NCBI GenBank assembly: GCA_016718265.1
Contig: JADKDZ010000002.1
Coordinates: forward strand, 434,001-498,000
DNA: 64,000 nucleotides
Direction of reading: 5' to 3'
Origin: Uliginosibacterium sp.
Lineage (GTDB): Bacteria > Pseudomonadota > Gammaproteobacteria > Burkholderiales > Rhodocyclaceae
Made by a program: the position numbers and the translations under genes. This document shows, in pieces, positions 55,547 to 64,000 of the stretch; within the stretch, counting starts at the first letter, position 1; every line of letters starts with the position of its first letter. The notes under the pieces are model-generated. The model saw only the letters and a list, made by a program, of their open reading frames with translations, did not search any database and was not told where the DNA came from.

Positions 55547-58102
55547 ATGCCTGATACGGTGAAGGAGGCCACGGAACCTGCAGCCTCGTTCTGGCGAGTA
55601 CCTGCTGAGGCACTGCTGACGCAGCTGCACGCAAACCCTGGCGGCTTGCGCAGCAGTGATGCCGCTGTGCGACTGAAGCGGACGGGCCTCAACCTGATTC
55701 ATGGTGAGCGGAAAAGCGCTGTCGCACTGCAGTTTCTGGCCAAGTTCCGCAATCCGCTGGTCATCATTCTGCTGGTCGCCAGCGCACTCTCGGCGCTCAC
55801 CGGGGATACCACCAGCTTTCTCATCATCACCGCAATCGTTCTGATCAGCGTCACGCTGGACTTTGTGCAGGAATATCGTGCCGGGCAGGCGGCGGAACGA
55901 CTGCGAGAGTCCGTTGCAGTGCGCGCAAGCGTGCTGCGCGACGGGAAGCCCGCTGATATTCCAATCGCCGAGCTGGTGCCCGGCGATGTGGCATTGCTGC
56001 GTGCGGGCGACCTGATCCCTTGTGACGGCCGGGTGCTGGAGGCCAAGGATTTTTTCGTCAATCAGGCGCTGCTGACGGGCGAGCCCTATCCGGTGGAAAA
56101 GGCCGCAGCAGAACTACCGGACGAGACCGAAATTCTGGCCGCGCGCAATACCGTGCTGCTGGGGACATCGGTGATCAGTGGTTCGGCCAAAGTGCTGATG
56201 TGCCGCACCGGGCAGGACACGGCCCTGGGCGAGATCGCCGATACCTTGCTGGCCAAGGCACCGCCCACCGCATTCGAGCAGGGCATCCACCAGTTTGGTG
56301 TGCTCATCATGCGGATGACGATCCTGCTGGTGTTGTTCGTGCTGCTGATCAACGCCTTCTACCATCGCCCCTGGCTTGAATCCTTCCTGTTTGCCATTGC
56401 GCTGGCGGTTGGCCTCACGCCGGAGCTGCTGCCGATGGTGGTCTCCGTGACCTTGTCACGCGGTGCCCTGCGCATGTCTGCCAGCAAGGTGATCGTCAAA
56501 CGCCTGGGCGCCATCCTGAATCTGGGCAGCATGGATGTGTTCTGCACGGACAAGACCGGCACCCTGACGGATGCGCACATCAAGCTGGAGCGGCATCTCG
56601 ATCCGGATGGCCAGGAGAGCGATCGCGTGCTGGAACTCGCCTACCTGAACAGTTACTTTGAAACAGGCGTAAAGAGTCCGCTCGATGACGCGATTCTGGA
56701 ACACAAGGAAATTGACGTCAGCGCCTGGCAAAAAATAGATGAGGTGTCGTTCGACTTCGAGCGGCGCCGGGTCTCGGTGCTGGTTGATAACGGCATCACA
56801 CGACTGCTCGTGGTCAAGGGCGCGCCTGAGGACATCCTGCGCCTGTCCGTCAGCTATGGCATCGAAGGTGATGCAGATCAGCGCCCGCTTGATGCGGCAG
56901 CCCGCGCCCGCATCAACGCCCAGTTCGAGGCGCTCAGCAGGGAAGGGTTCCGGGTACTGGGCATCGCGTCGCGCCCGGTCGGCTTGGATCACCCGCACGC
57001 GGTGGTGGGTGACGAGGCGGAAATGCACTTTGCAGGCTTTGCCGCGTTTCTCGACCCCCCGAAAGAAAGCGCCAAGGCAGCACTGGCCGGGCTGGCGGCA
57101 GACCGGGTCTCGGTCAAGGTCATTACCGGCGACAATGAACTCGTTACCCAGCACATTTGCACCGAACTCGGGCTTGCCGTCAGCGGCGTACTGACAGGGG
57201 CCGAAATCCAGCAGCTGGATGATTCCGCGCTCGCGATCCGCGTCGAGCAGGTGAATCTGTTTTGTCGCGTGGCGCCTGCACAGAAAAACCGGGTCATCCT
57301 GGCGCTGAGACGACGTGGGCACGTGGTGGGCTATCTGGGGGATGGCATCAATGACGCGCCCTCGCTGCATTCAGCCGATGTCGGCATCTCGGTGGCCAGC
57401 GCGGTGGACGTAGCCAAAGCTGCGGCAGACATGATCCTGCTGGAGCAGGATCTGAACGTACTCCATGCCGGCGTACTGGAAGGACGGCGTACGTTCAGCA
57501 ACATCATGAAATACATCATGATGGGAACCAGCTCAAATTTCGGCAATATGTTCAGCATGGCGGGGGCATCGCTGCTCCTCCCTTTCCTGCCGATGCTGCC
57601 GGTTCAGATCCTGCTCAACAACCTGCTTTACGATGTGTCGGAGTTGCCGATTCCGCTGGATCGTGTGGATGAAGATGATCTGAGCCATCCCCGAAAATGG
57701 GACATGCGCTATATCCGTAACTTCATGTTGATGATCGGCCCAGTCAGTTCCGTGTTCGATTTTCTGACATTCTTCGTCATGCTTTCCGTATTTCGTGCCA
57801 GCGAGAGCCTGTTCCAGACGGGCTGGTTCATCGAATCAATGGCGACGCAGGTGCTGGTGATCTTCCTCATCCGCACGCGCAAGAATCCTTTCAAGAGCCG
57901 GCCCCACCCTTTGCTGATCGCGTCGTCATTTGCAGCCGTGGGCCTCGCCGTCCTCCTGCCCTTTACGCCAGCGGGCGACTATCTGGGTTTTGTGGCTCCG
58001 CCGCCGCTGTTCTTCGCTGTCCTTTCGGGCATCCTGTTGTGTTACCTCCTTGCTGCGGAGGGCATGAAACAGTGGTTCTTCCGCCGTTTCGTGCCTGGAT
58101 GA
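55547..58102 (+). CDS. mgtA: Magnesium-translocating P-type ATPase
   Basis: An 851-residue P3B-type ATPase importing Mg2+ across the inner membrane. Phosphorylation motif CTDKTGTLTD (Asp near 335), TGE actuator motif in LLTGEPYPVEK, nucleotide-binding VVKGAPEDIL, hinge GDGINDAPSLHSADVG, and membrane spans (PLVIILLVASALSALTG; FAIALAVGLTPELLPMVVSV; SSNFGNMFSMAGASLLLPFL). MgtA-specific features such as NNLLYDVSELPIPLDRVDED near the C-terminus support the assignment over Ca2+ pumps. The start at 55547 follows the coupled small gene. Confidence 0.93.
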   Translation: MPDTVKEATEPAASFWRVPAEALLTQLHANPGGLRSSDAAVRLKRTGLNLIHGERKSAVALQFLAKFRNPLVIILLVASALSALTGDTTSFLIITAIVLISVTLDFVQEYRAGQAAERLRESVAVRASVLRDGKPADIPIAELVPGDVALLRAGDLIPCDGRVLEAKDFFVNQALLTGEPYPVEKAAAELPDETEILAARNTVLLGTSVISGSAKVLMCRTGQDTALGEIADTLLAKAPPTAFEQGIHQFGVLIMRMTILLVLFVLLINAFYHRPWLESFLFAIALAVGLTPELLPMVVSVTLSRGALRMSASKVIVKRLGAILNLGSMDVFCTDKTGTLTDAHIKLERHLDPDGQESDRVLELAYLNSYFETGVKSPLDDAILEHKEIDVSAWQKIDEVSFDFERRRVSVLVDNGITRLLVVKGAPEDILRLSVSYGIEGDADQRPLDAAARARINAQFEALSREGFRVLGIASRPVGLDHPHAVVGDEAEMHFAGFAAFLDPPKESAKAALAGLAADRVSVKVITGDNELVTQHICTELGLAVSGVLTGAEIQQLDDSALAIRVEQVNLFCRVAPAQKNRVILALRRRGHVVGYLGDGINDAPSLHSADVGISVASAVDVAKAAADMILLEQDLNVLHAGVLEGRRTFSNIMKYIMMGTSSNFGNMFSMAGASLLLPFLPMLPVQILLNNLLYDVSELPIPLDRVDEDDLSHPRKWDMRYIRNFMLMIGPVSSVFDFLTFFVMLSVFRASESLFQTGWFIESMATQVLVIFLIRTRKNPFKSRPHPLLIASSFAAVGLAVLLPFTPAGDYLGFVAPPPLFFAVLSGILLCYLLAAEGMKQWFFRRFVPG

Positions 58103-58269
58103 GTGGCGCCGCGCTGCGCGGACTGTGTTGTAACGCACCGATCATGTCCGGGCAATAGAAGAGTCTTGTGGCCTGGCTGCGCGCTGCTCCGTGGCACGCT
58201 CGTAGCCCCAATCATCGTTTGACAATCTGGCGCCAGGGCTTCCTGGCGCACTTGATGCGGGAGGCGCCT

Positions 58270-58796
58270 ATGCTTCAATCACGGCCGGACAGCGAGGAAA
58301 CCTCAACGGACGCGGCGACCGCTTCGCCGTCAGGGCGTGGCCTGCCGACCACCACGCGCGTCGCAGAAGAACCCTGCGACGCAAGCCTGCTCTTCAAGCG
58401 CCGGGTCGAGGCAAATGGCAACGCGGCCAATATTGCGGATCTCGCCGTCGTGACATGGCATGACGTCCTGAACGTCTTGTCGCCGGTGATTGGGCCGGGA
58501 GGCGTCGCGGAGCTGTACAAGCGCAGCTTGCATCTCGTCTGCGCCGACTACCCCTGGCTGAGCGCGGTCACGAGGGCACACGCAAGCCGGGTGACTTCAC
58601 GGTATTGCGGGCAACGCTCACGCAGCAGACCCGTGCGCTTTCCATCGAGGCCAACAGTGCGTTGCTGAAGGCTTTCTATGATCTGCTGAGTCGCTTGATC
58701 AGGACGGCGCTTGCCGACCGGTTGCAACCATCCCCGATCGTGAAGCGCTGCCGCCACGGTTCCGCACAGGAGGCCTCGCCATGCGCAAAGCCATGA
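58270..58796 (+). pseudogene. Unknown protein coupled to the KaiC-like gene, one frame change
   Basis: The first frame (58270-58668) begins MLQSRPDSEETSTDAATASP, is disordered for 40 residues and then helical (LAVVTWHDVLNVLSPVIGPG; AELYKRSLHLVCADYPWLSA). Near 58568 it shifts: the other frame continues HEGTRKPGDFTVLRATLTQQ and TRALSIEANSALLKAFYDLL to 58796, the natural continuation. A missing base in GGTCACGAG (expected GGTGCACGAG-like) explains it. The corrected product is about 176 residues; its helices resemble small sensor or phosphotransfer partners, but no family is assigned. It overlaps the KaiC-like start by 16 bases. Confidence 0.6.
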
Positions 58797-60262
58797 TCAA
58801 ACGGCTTCAGACAGGCGTTCCCGGGCTGGACGAAATCCTCGGTGGCGGCTTGCCGGAGCTCTCTTTCAATCTGCTGGCCGGGGCCCCAGGCAGTGGCAAA
58901 ACCAGTCTGGCGCACCAGATGATGTTTGCAATGGCGACACCGGAGCGCCCCGCACTGTACTTCACCGTACTGGGCGAACCCCCGCTCAAGATGCTGCGTT
59001 ATCAGCAGCAGTTTGACTATTTTGATATTGACAAGCTCAACCGCTCGATCCGGTTTATCAATCTGGCTGAAGAGGCCGGGCTGGGCAGCCTTGACAAGGT
59101 GCTCCGGCATATCGTGGCCGAGGTCGAGACGCACGAGCCCGGCTTTGTGTTCGTCGACTCCTTCCGCTCGTTGACCTTGAGCAGTCCGAACGAGGGAAGC
59201 ACCTTCTTCAGTCTGCAACGCTTCGCCCAGGAACTGGGGGTACTGATGGCCAGCTGGCAAGCGACGACGTTTCTGATTGGCGAGTATGCCGAATTGCATG
59301 AGCCTAACCCGCTCTTTACAGTGTCTGACGGGCTGATCTGGCTCCGCCAAAGCGTGCAGGGCAACTCGATGGTTCGCAAGATCGAGATCTTGAAAATGCG
59401 TGGACAGGCTACCCAGCCTGGATCCCACACGTTTCGCATGAGCGCGAACGGCATTCAGGTGTTCGCCGTGCCACCCCTGAGCAGCTACCCCAAGCTGGCG
59501 CCCGAGTTCTCCGCCAAAGCACGGCTCTCGATGGGCATTCCGGGTCTGGACGAGATGCTCGGCGGGGGCTTGCCACGCGGATACTTCTTGCTCGTGGCGG
59601 GGCCTTCAGGCTCAGGGAAAAGTATCCTCGCCGGGGCATTTCTGGATGAAGGGGCACGCGTCGGCGAGATTGGGATCATTGCGGCTTTCGAGCGCCGGTG
59701 GATCCATTCGCGTGGTGAGCACGTGGCGGCCTTGGTCCGGGCCGGTCAGATCTCCGTGGTCGATACGGAATCCAGCGATCTGTCGGTCGAAGAGCTCGGC
59801 TTGCTACTGATGGCCGAGATTCGACGATTGGACGCGCGTCGTGTTGTCATCGACTCCCTTTCTGGCTTCGAGCTGGCGCTGGCGCCGAGCTTGCGCAAAG
59901 ATTTCCGCCAGTCGCTGGCACGCATGCTTGCCGCGCTGGCAAGTACTGGTGCGACAGTTCTGATGACAGTGGCGCTGGAAAATCACGATGCTGGTTTTCA
60001 CCTTAGCCCGGACGGGGCTGCGCTTCTATCCGATGCCATCATCGTGCAGCGGTATGTAGAGACAGACGGCAGACGGCAGCGCGTGCTGAGCGTCCTCAAA
60101 GTACGGTCGAGTGACCATTCAAGCACGCTGCACCGCTACCACATCGACGACGAGGGCATGCGGATTGGCGAGCCCCTCGCGGCCCGCGCCTGGACTCACG
60201 GCCGGCGTCTGTCACGACAGCAGAATTCTCGTGCCGTCACCTCCGGCTTCGGGATGACTTAG
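58781..60262 (+). CDS. KaiC-like two-domain RecA-fold ATPase
   Basis: A 493-residue protein with two KaiC domains. Domain 1: TGVPGLDEILGGGLPELSFN, Walker A GAPGSGKTS (residues 34-42), FVFVDSFRSL. Domain 2: MGIPGLDEMLGGGLPRGYFL, Walker A GPSGSGKS near 273-280, VVIDSLSGFELAL. In cyanobacteria KaiC keeps circadian time with KaiA/KaiB; non-cyanobacterial homologues often work in stress or signalling and lack KaiA/KaiB, none of which is seen here. The first-domain catalytic Glu pair is reduced to one Glu (TVLGEPPLK). It is followed 14 bases later by a diguanylate cyclase. Confidence 0.9.
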   Translation: MRKAMIKRLQTGVPGLDEILGGGLPELSFNLLAGAPGSGKTSLAHQMMFAMATPERPALYFTVLGEPPLKMLRYQQQFDYFDIDKLNRSIRFINLAEEAGLGSLDKVLRHIVAEVETHEPGFVFVDSFRSLTLSSPNEGSTFFSLQRFAQELGVLMASWQATTFLIGEYAELHEPNPLFTVSDGLIWLRQSVQGNSMVRKIEILKMRGQATQPGSHTFRMSANGIQVFAVPPLSSYPKLAPEFSAKARLSMGIPGLDEMLGGGLPRGYFLLVAGPSGSGKSILAGAFLDEGARVGEIGIIAAFERRWIHSRGEHVAALVRAGQISVVDTESSDLSVEELGLLLMAEIRRLDARRVVIDSLSGFELALAPSLRKDFRQSLARMLAALASTGATVLMTVALENHDAGFHLSPDGAALLSDAIIVQRYVETDGRRQRVLSVLKVRSSDHSSTLHRYHIDDEGMRIGEPLAARAWTHGRRLSRQQNSRAVTSGFGMT

Positions 60263-60276
60263 GCCGCGCGCCGATC

Positions 60277-61032
60277 ATGGCTGACAGCCCGGAAACGCCC
60301 GAGGTCCGTACGGCCAAACGTGCGTTGCTGCGGCTGGAGCAGCGGACAGCGGCCACGCGTGGCGAGCTGACGCGTCTCAGGAGCGAGCTCGCGGCGGTGA
60401 GATTGCAGCGTGAGCTCGCGCCCGCCAGCGTACTCGTGGCGGCCAACGAGCAACTCGTCATCTCCGCCTTGCAAGCCGACAGCCTGGCCGAGACAGCAAA
60501 ATCCGAGCTGAGCGAATTGGCGCGGACCAGCCAGCGTGATGCCTTGACCGATACGCCCAATCGCGCCCTGATGCTCGACCGGCTGAAGCAGGCAATTGCG
60601 ACGGCTAAGCGGAACAGCAAGCGCTTCGCTGTGCTGTTCCTGGACCTCGACAAGTTCAAGCTGATCAACGATAGCCTGGGTCATGCGACGGGTGACGAGG
60701 TCCTGAAGTTGACGGCGCGGCGGGTTGAGTCGGTGCTGCGTCATTCCGATACCGTCAGTCGTCATGGCGGAGACGAGTTCCTGGTGTTGCTGGCGGATGT
60801 CAATGCGCCGGCAGACGCTGCAAAAATCGCCGCAAAAATGCTGGCAGCAATCTGCGCTGACTGTGAAGTGTGCAGTCACCGCGTTGCGCTGTCCGCGAGC
60901 ATAGGCATCGCCTTATACCCCGAAGACGCGCTGGAAGCTGCAGAGCTGATCGATCATGCCGACGCCGCCATGTATCACTCCAAGAAGCAGGGCCCCGGGG
61001 GGTTCGGGTTCTACGCGAAAGCGCAGGGCTAA
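60277..61032 (+). CDS. GGDEF diguanylate cyclase
   Basis: Makes cyclic di-GMP from two GTP. The 251 residues comprise a coiled-coil N-terminus (VRTAKRALLRLEQRTAATRG, LTRLRSELAAV) and a GGDEF domain: DALTDTPNRALMLDRL, FLDLDKFKLINDSLGHATGD, and active-site GGDEF at 164-168. The inhibitory I-site RHSD (155-158) sits exactly five residues before it, so product inhibition is likely. No sensor domain or membrane span; the coiled coil probably couples it to a partner, the adjacent KaiC-like ATPase being the obvious one. The ribosome site is weak. Confidence 0.93.
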   Translation: MADSPETPEVRTAKRALLRLEQRTAATRGELTRLRSELAAVRLQRELAPASVLVAANEQLVISALQADSLAETAKSELSELARTSQRDALTDTPNRALMLDRLKQAIATAKRNSKRFAVLFLDLDKFKLINDSLGHATGDEVLKLTARRVESVLRHSDTVSRHGGDEFLVLLADVNAPADAAKIAAKMLAAICADCEVCSHRVALSASIGIALYPEDALEAAELIDHADAAMYHSKKQGPGGFGFYAKAQG

Positions 61033-61219
61033 GACACGCGGCTTGCGCAAGGGTGCGTCAACGTACAGACACTGAGGCCACGCAGGGTCACGCTACTCAT
61101 GTGAGCCGGACATGCCGTAGGAATTTCGCGTTTCACGTCTTCACCGGCCGGGAAAGACGGCTGGTATCCGTGTCGCGACCCGGGCCTGGATCGTCACAGC
61201 CAACCGACAGGAGTTTGCC

Positions 61220-61417
61220 ATGAACAGAGATCAAGTCAGTGGAATAGCCAGAAATCTGGCAGGCATTGTGCAGGAGCGCGCCGGCAAGATCGTAGGCAGT
61301 CGGCGACAGCAGATCCGTGGTCAGGAACGCCAGATTGAAGGCCATGCCCGGAAGATACTCGGTGACGCGCGAGCGCGTGTAAAGGAAGCCTTTACCGGAG
61401 GCCGGACCGGTGCTTAG
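61220..61417 (+). CDS. CsbD-like small stress protein
   Basis: A 65-residue basic, helical protein with CsbD-like repeats (MNRDQVSGIARNLAGIVQER; AGKIVGSRRQQIRGQERQIE). CAGGAG lies eight bases before the ATG. Compared with the CsbD at 53965-54141 the Lys/Glu content is replaced by Arg/Gln, so it is a divergent member. Function unknown beyond the general stress association of the family. Confidence 0.75.
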   Translation: MNRDQVSGIARNLAGIVQERAGKIVGSRRQQIRGQERQIEGHARKILGDARARVKEAFTGGRTGA

Positions 61418-61513
61418 AAGCCGGCACGGAAGGATCTACCCCGACGAACTGACGCGGCAGCGCACGCAGATGCGCATGCAACGTCGCCCAAGCGTACTTG
61501 CCAAGGAGGCATC

Positions 61514-61909
61514 ATGACTACTCAAGATATTCCCCGGAATCCGGGCCGCGTGGCGGCACGACTGCCTGTCGCGATTTCACTCTGCCTGCTGGCCGCCTGT
61601 GCCAGTGTGCCAGCACCGTCGGCACAAATGGCGGTGGCCGAGGCTGCCGTCCAGCGCGCCAGCACAAGCAGCACGAGCGAGAACGCCAGCAGCGAGCTGC
61701 AGATCGCAACAAGCAAGCTCGACAAGGCTCGTCTGGCCTTGGCCGCAAAAGACTTTGAGCGGGCCGGCCAACTCGCCGAGCAGGCTGAACTGGACGCACA
61801 GGTCGCCGAGTTGCACGCCCAGAGTGCGCGTTCGCGCAAGGCTGCGCAGGAATCGAAAGATGCCGCCAGCGCGCTGCGCGAGGAAATCAATCGCAAGACT
61901 CTCCATTGA
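61514..61909 (+). CDS. DUF4398 domain lipoprotein
   Basis: A 131-residue lipoprotein: LPVAISLCLLAACASVPAPS carries a lipobox ending LAAC near residue 29, then an all-helical DUF4398 region (MAVAEAAVQRASTSSTSENA; LDKARLALAAKDFERAGQLA; EQAELDAQVAELHAQSARSR). A GGAGG ribosome site precedes the ATG. It is 18 bases before an OmpA-domain lipoprotein with a related N-terminal helical part, and the two are usually neighbours. Likely an outer-membrane-anchored periplasmic scaffold. Confidence 0.85.
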   Translation: MTTQDIPRNPGRVAARLPVAISLCLLAACASVPAPSAQMAVAEAAVQRASTSSTSENASSELQIATSKLDKARLALAAKDFERAGQLAEQAELDAQVAELHAQSARSRKAAQESKDAASALREEINRKTLH

Positions 61910-61927
61910 ACAGAGAAGGAGCTAAAA

Positions 61928-62917
61928 ATGAAAATCAGATATCTATGCCTTGCCAGCTTGTCGGCTGCCCTGGTTGCCTGCAACACGATGCCTGCCGGCA
62001 ATTCGGCGCTCGACGCTGCCAGCGAGCACTTCAGGTCTGCGCAGCTGGATTCACAAGTCACCACCTGGGCGCCCGATGAATTGAAACGCGCGGGCGATTC
62101 GCTGCATCTTGCAGAGCGTGCGTGGGAGCAGGGCGAACGCGCAGAGAAGATTGACCATCTGTCCTACATGGCCGAGCAGCGCGTGGTGATTGCGCGGGAG
62201 ACCGCGTCGAGCAAGGCAGCACAGGCAGTCACCGCTGGCGCCGCGGCGGCACGCGACAAGATGCGTCTTGATCTGCGGACAGCCGAAGCCGATACCGCAC
62301 AGCAGCAGCTCGCGGTCGCCCAGCAGAGCAATCTCCAGAAAACAGCCGAGCGGGATCGCGCCATGAGCGACGCCGAGCAGGACAGGCAGGCGCTGGCGCT
62401 GCGGAGCAGCGAGTTTGAAGCCGCCCAGTGGCAGCTGGCTCAGGCGCAGCAGGATGACGCGAGCAAGGGCCTTGCCCTCGAGCGCAGCGCGGCCCGGCTC
62501 AATGATCTGGAATCTCAGCTCAGCGCACTGAATGCGCGTCAGACCCCGCGTGGCATGGTGGTGACGCTGGGTGACGTGCTCTTTGACACCGGGCAGTCTT
62601 CCATGCTGGCCGGCGGCGACCATAACCTTGCGAAACTCGCGGAGTTCTTTACACGCAATCCGCTGCGGCGCGCCATGATTGAAGGCTATACGGACAACGT
62701 GGGTACGACGGCCTCGAACTATGAGCTCGCGGATCGGCGTGCGAACACTGTCATGGTCACGCTCGTTCGGATGGGCGTTCCATCGGACAGATTGCAGACT
62801 CACGCCTACGGCGAAGAGAGTCCGGTCGCCAACAATGACACGGCAGCAGGTCGGCAGATGAATCGCCGTGTCGAGATCGTCTTCGCTCAGCTGAGTGACG
62901 AAGTCACCGTGAAGTAA
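61928..62917 (+). CDS. DUF4398-OmpA lipoprotein
   Basis: A 329-residue lipoprotein: signal CLASLSAALVACNTMPAGNS (lipobox LVAC near 18), a long helical DUF4398-type and coiled-coil region (residues 30-210), and a C-terminal OmpA peptidoglycan-binding domain with TLGDVLFDTGQSSML, IEGYTDNVGTTASNYELADR and NRRVEIVF. It links the outer membrane to the cell wall. AAGGAG precedes the ATG. A rho-independent terminator follows, so it ends the transcript that begins with the DUF4398 gene. Confidence 0.9.
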   Translation: MKIRYLCLASLSAALVACNTMPAGNSALDAASEHFRSAQLDSQVTTWAPDELKRAGDSLHLAERAWEQGERAEKIDHLSYMAEQRVVIARETASSKAAQAVTAGAAAARDKMRLDLRTAEADTAQQQLAVAQQSNLQKTAERDRAMSDAEQDRQALALRSSEFEAAQWQLAQAQQDDASKGLALERSAARLNDLESQLSALNARQTPRGMVVTLGDVLFDTGQSSMLAGGDHNLAKLAEFFTRNPLRRAMIEGYTDNVGTTASNYELADRRANTVMVTLVRMGVPSDRLQTHAYGEESPVANNDTAAGRQMNRRVEIVFAQLSDEVTVK

Positions 62918-62945
62918 ATGCACGCTCGCATGCGTGTCCGCATCG

Positions 62946-62977
62946 CGCCCGCCCGGTGATAACCCGGCGGGCGTTTT
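62946..62977 (+). terminator. Terminator after the OmpA lipoprotein gene
   Basis: Arms CGCCCGCC (62946-62953) and GGCGGGCG (62966-62973) with an inner CGG/CCG extension are followed by TTTT. It lies about 30 bases after the stop. Confidence 0.85.
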
Positions 62978-62999
62978 GGCTCATAGCAAGGAAACAGGC

Positions 63000-63425
63000 A
63001 TGAAACATCTGATTATTACATTGGGATTGCTGGCTTCGTCAGCCTTTGCAGCGGATGTGGGGATATCGGTCAATATCGGGCAACCCGGTTTTTACGGGCG
63101 TATCGATATCGGCGACTACCCCCGGCCGCCCCTGGTCTACCGGCAGCCGCGCCTCGTCGAGCACATGTCGCCGAGGCGTCCGCCAATCTACCTGAATGTG
63201 CCACCCGGGCATGCCCGAAACTGGCGCCGCTATTGCCGTGACTACGACGCGTGCGACGAGCGAGTCTATTTTGTCGACAATCGCTGGTACACGCGTGAAT
63301 ACGTCCCGCGGTATCAGGCGCACGCACGCGGTCGCTACGAGGAGCGGCGCGACGCTCGCCGGGATCACAGGCAGGCGCCTCGCCGCGGCAACGGTCGCGA
63401 CCGTGATTGGGAGCATGGGCACTGA
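63000..63425 (+). CDS. Secreted basic protein, unknown function
   Basis: A 141-residue exported protein: signal peptide MKHLIITLGLLASSAFAADV (cleavage after AFA), then SVNIGQPGFYGRIDIGDYPR, PPIYLNVPPGHARNWRRYCR, DYDACDERVYFVDNRWYTRE, and a highly basic Arg/His-rich tail. Related short periplasmic proteins with the Y.RPP..Y and NW...C..Y...VYFV.N.WY pattern occur beside OmpA genes in betaproteobacteria; no function is known. Two Cys could form a disulphide. AAGGAAA precedes the ATG. Confidence 0.75.
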   Translation: MKHLIITLGLLASSAFAADVGISVNIGQPGFYGRIDIGDYPRPPLVYRQPRLVEHMSPRRPPIYLNVPPGHARNWRRYCRDYDACDERVYFVDNRWYTREYVPRYQAHARGRYEERRDARRDHRQAPRRGNGRDRDWEHGH

Positions 63426-63465
63426 GGCACGGTAGTCAGGTTGACGCCTGACCGCGGCAATCCTC

Positions 63466-63494
63466 GAAAAAAAGCCAGCTCGCAAGCTGGCTTT
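63466..63494 (-). terminator. Terminator of the minus-strand OmpA gene (bidirectional stem)
   Basis: A perfect 10-bp stem AAAGCCAGCT / AGCTGGCTTT with a four-base loop. On the minus strand the stem runs into seven T, so it is a strong terminator for the OmpA gene ending at 63515; on the plus strand it follows the secreted-protein gene with a weaker T content. Confidence 0.9.
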
Positions 63495-63514
63495 CGTTTG
63501 GCAGGACGATGCGC

Positions 63515-64000
63515 TCAAGGGACACGGCGCTCGATGACAAATTCCTCCACTTCTACACGGCGATTGGGTTCCAGACAGGCGATCAATGCGCTGCGGCGCG
63601 TGTCGCTGCACTCTACGACGGGGTTGCTCTCCCCTCGGGCCACAGCGCTCAGACGACCTGCGTCGACACCCTTGTCACTCAGATACGCCTTGACAGAATC
63701 TGCACGACGTTGAGAGAGCTTCATGTTGTACTTCTCTGAGCCGAGCCGGTCGGTGTAGCCAGTGATGGTGATGCTGGTGATCTCCGGCTTGCGATTCAAT
63801 ACATCGGCAATCTCGTCTAGCTTTGGCTGGGGCATATGCAGTTCGGAACGATCGAATGCAAACAGCTCGGTTGACGACAAGGTATAGCGCTCAAAGCGCG
63901 GCGCGGGAGGTGGCGTGACTACCGGTGTGACTTCTTTGGCGGCAGGCGGTGGGGGAGGTGGCGGGGCAGGTGTATCGAGTCGTGCAATCGGCATGGGCGC
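63515..64000 (-). CDS. OmpA-family protein, C-terminal part (cut by window edge)
   Basis: The frame is open to the window end, so the N-terminus is missing; an ATG at 63994 is internal by its look. Visible: a Pro-rich linker (TPAPPPPPPPAAKEVTPVVT) and the OmpA peptidoglycan-binding domain: LSSTELFAFDRSELHMPQPK, ITGYTDRLGSEKYNMKLSQR and RADSVKAYLSDKGVD, ending NRRVEVEEFVIERRVP. The Cys pair in ECSDTRRSALIACLEPNRR is typical of betaproteobacterial OmpA porins. The missing half is probably an eight-stranded barrel. Confidence 0.88.
   Translation of the reverse strand, partial: APMPIARLDTPAPPPPPPPAAKEVTPVVTPPPAPRFERYTLSSTELFAFDRSELHMPQPKLDEIADVLNRKPEITSITITGYTDRLGSEKYNMKLSQRRADSVKAYLSDKGVDAGRLSAVARGESNPVVECSDTRRSALIACLEPNRRVEVEEFVIERRVP

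Overview
The window reads as the chromosome of a Gram-negative betaproteobacterium, most likely of the Rhodocyclales type. This is inferred from high G+C, the smpB / ratA-rnfH / DUF4124 / guaB / guaA neighbourhood, an AddA-type UvrD nuclease-helicase beside fadD, and many lipoproteins and outer-membrane proteins. No rRNA, tRNA or CRISPR array was recognised. 

Region 1 (1-26.5 kb) is largely core genome, and every gene in it reads through intact. It holds the end of an HD hydrolase, an AddA-like helicase-nuclease, fadD, ilvBN behind a valine-rich leader peptide and attenuator, a B12-type radical SAM protein with a DUF3820 partner, and a XylF-like sugar-binding lipoprotein. The XylF gene faces a two-gene signalling unit: a nucleobase-transporter/histidine-kinase hybrid and a LuxR-type response regulator. 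Then come a HAD hydrolase, smpB, ratA-rnfH, a DUF4124 protein, guaB, an MFS exporter, guaA, and phosphoketolase with transaldolase. 

Region 2 (26.5-46.3 kb) is a stress and envelope block: a Na+/H+ antiporter, a crystallin/glycine-zipper protein, a serine protease, a cysteine-poor DksA-like protein, BON proteins, a PAS-GAF hybrid kinase, a CheB-CheR-PAS fusion, cyclopropane-fatty-acid synthase, a tripartite MacAB/TolC-like exporter and Dps. Many of these genes carry 1-bp frame changes, often in short G/C runs, so the block is either decaying or locally misread. 

Region 3 (46.3-53.4 kb) is mobile DNA: a decayed IS91-type element, a short integron cassette array without an integrase (three attC sites, two minus-strand cassettes), a second IS91-type element abutting an attC core, and a 138-bp perfect direct repeat around another small gene. 

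Region 4 (53.5-64 kb) resumes the stress and envelope theme: PRC-barrel, CsbD, a Crp/Fnr regulator, a magnesium P-type ATPase, a KaiC-like ATPase coupled to a GGDEF diguanylate cyclase, a second CsbD-like protein, DUF4398 and OmpA lipoproteins, and a further OmpA protein cut by the window edge. 

The most system-like observations are the transporter-kinase unit with its orphan XylF-like lipoprotein, the KaiC-GGDEF unit, and the integrase-less cassette array. None of these is proven to be new from sequence alone.
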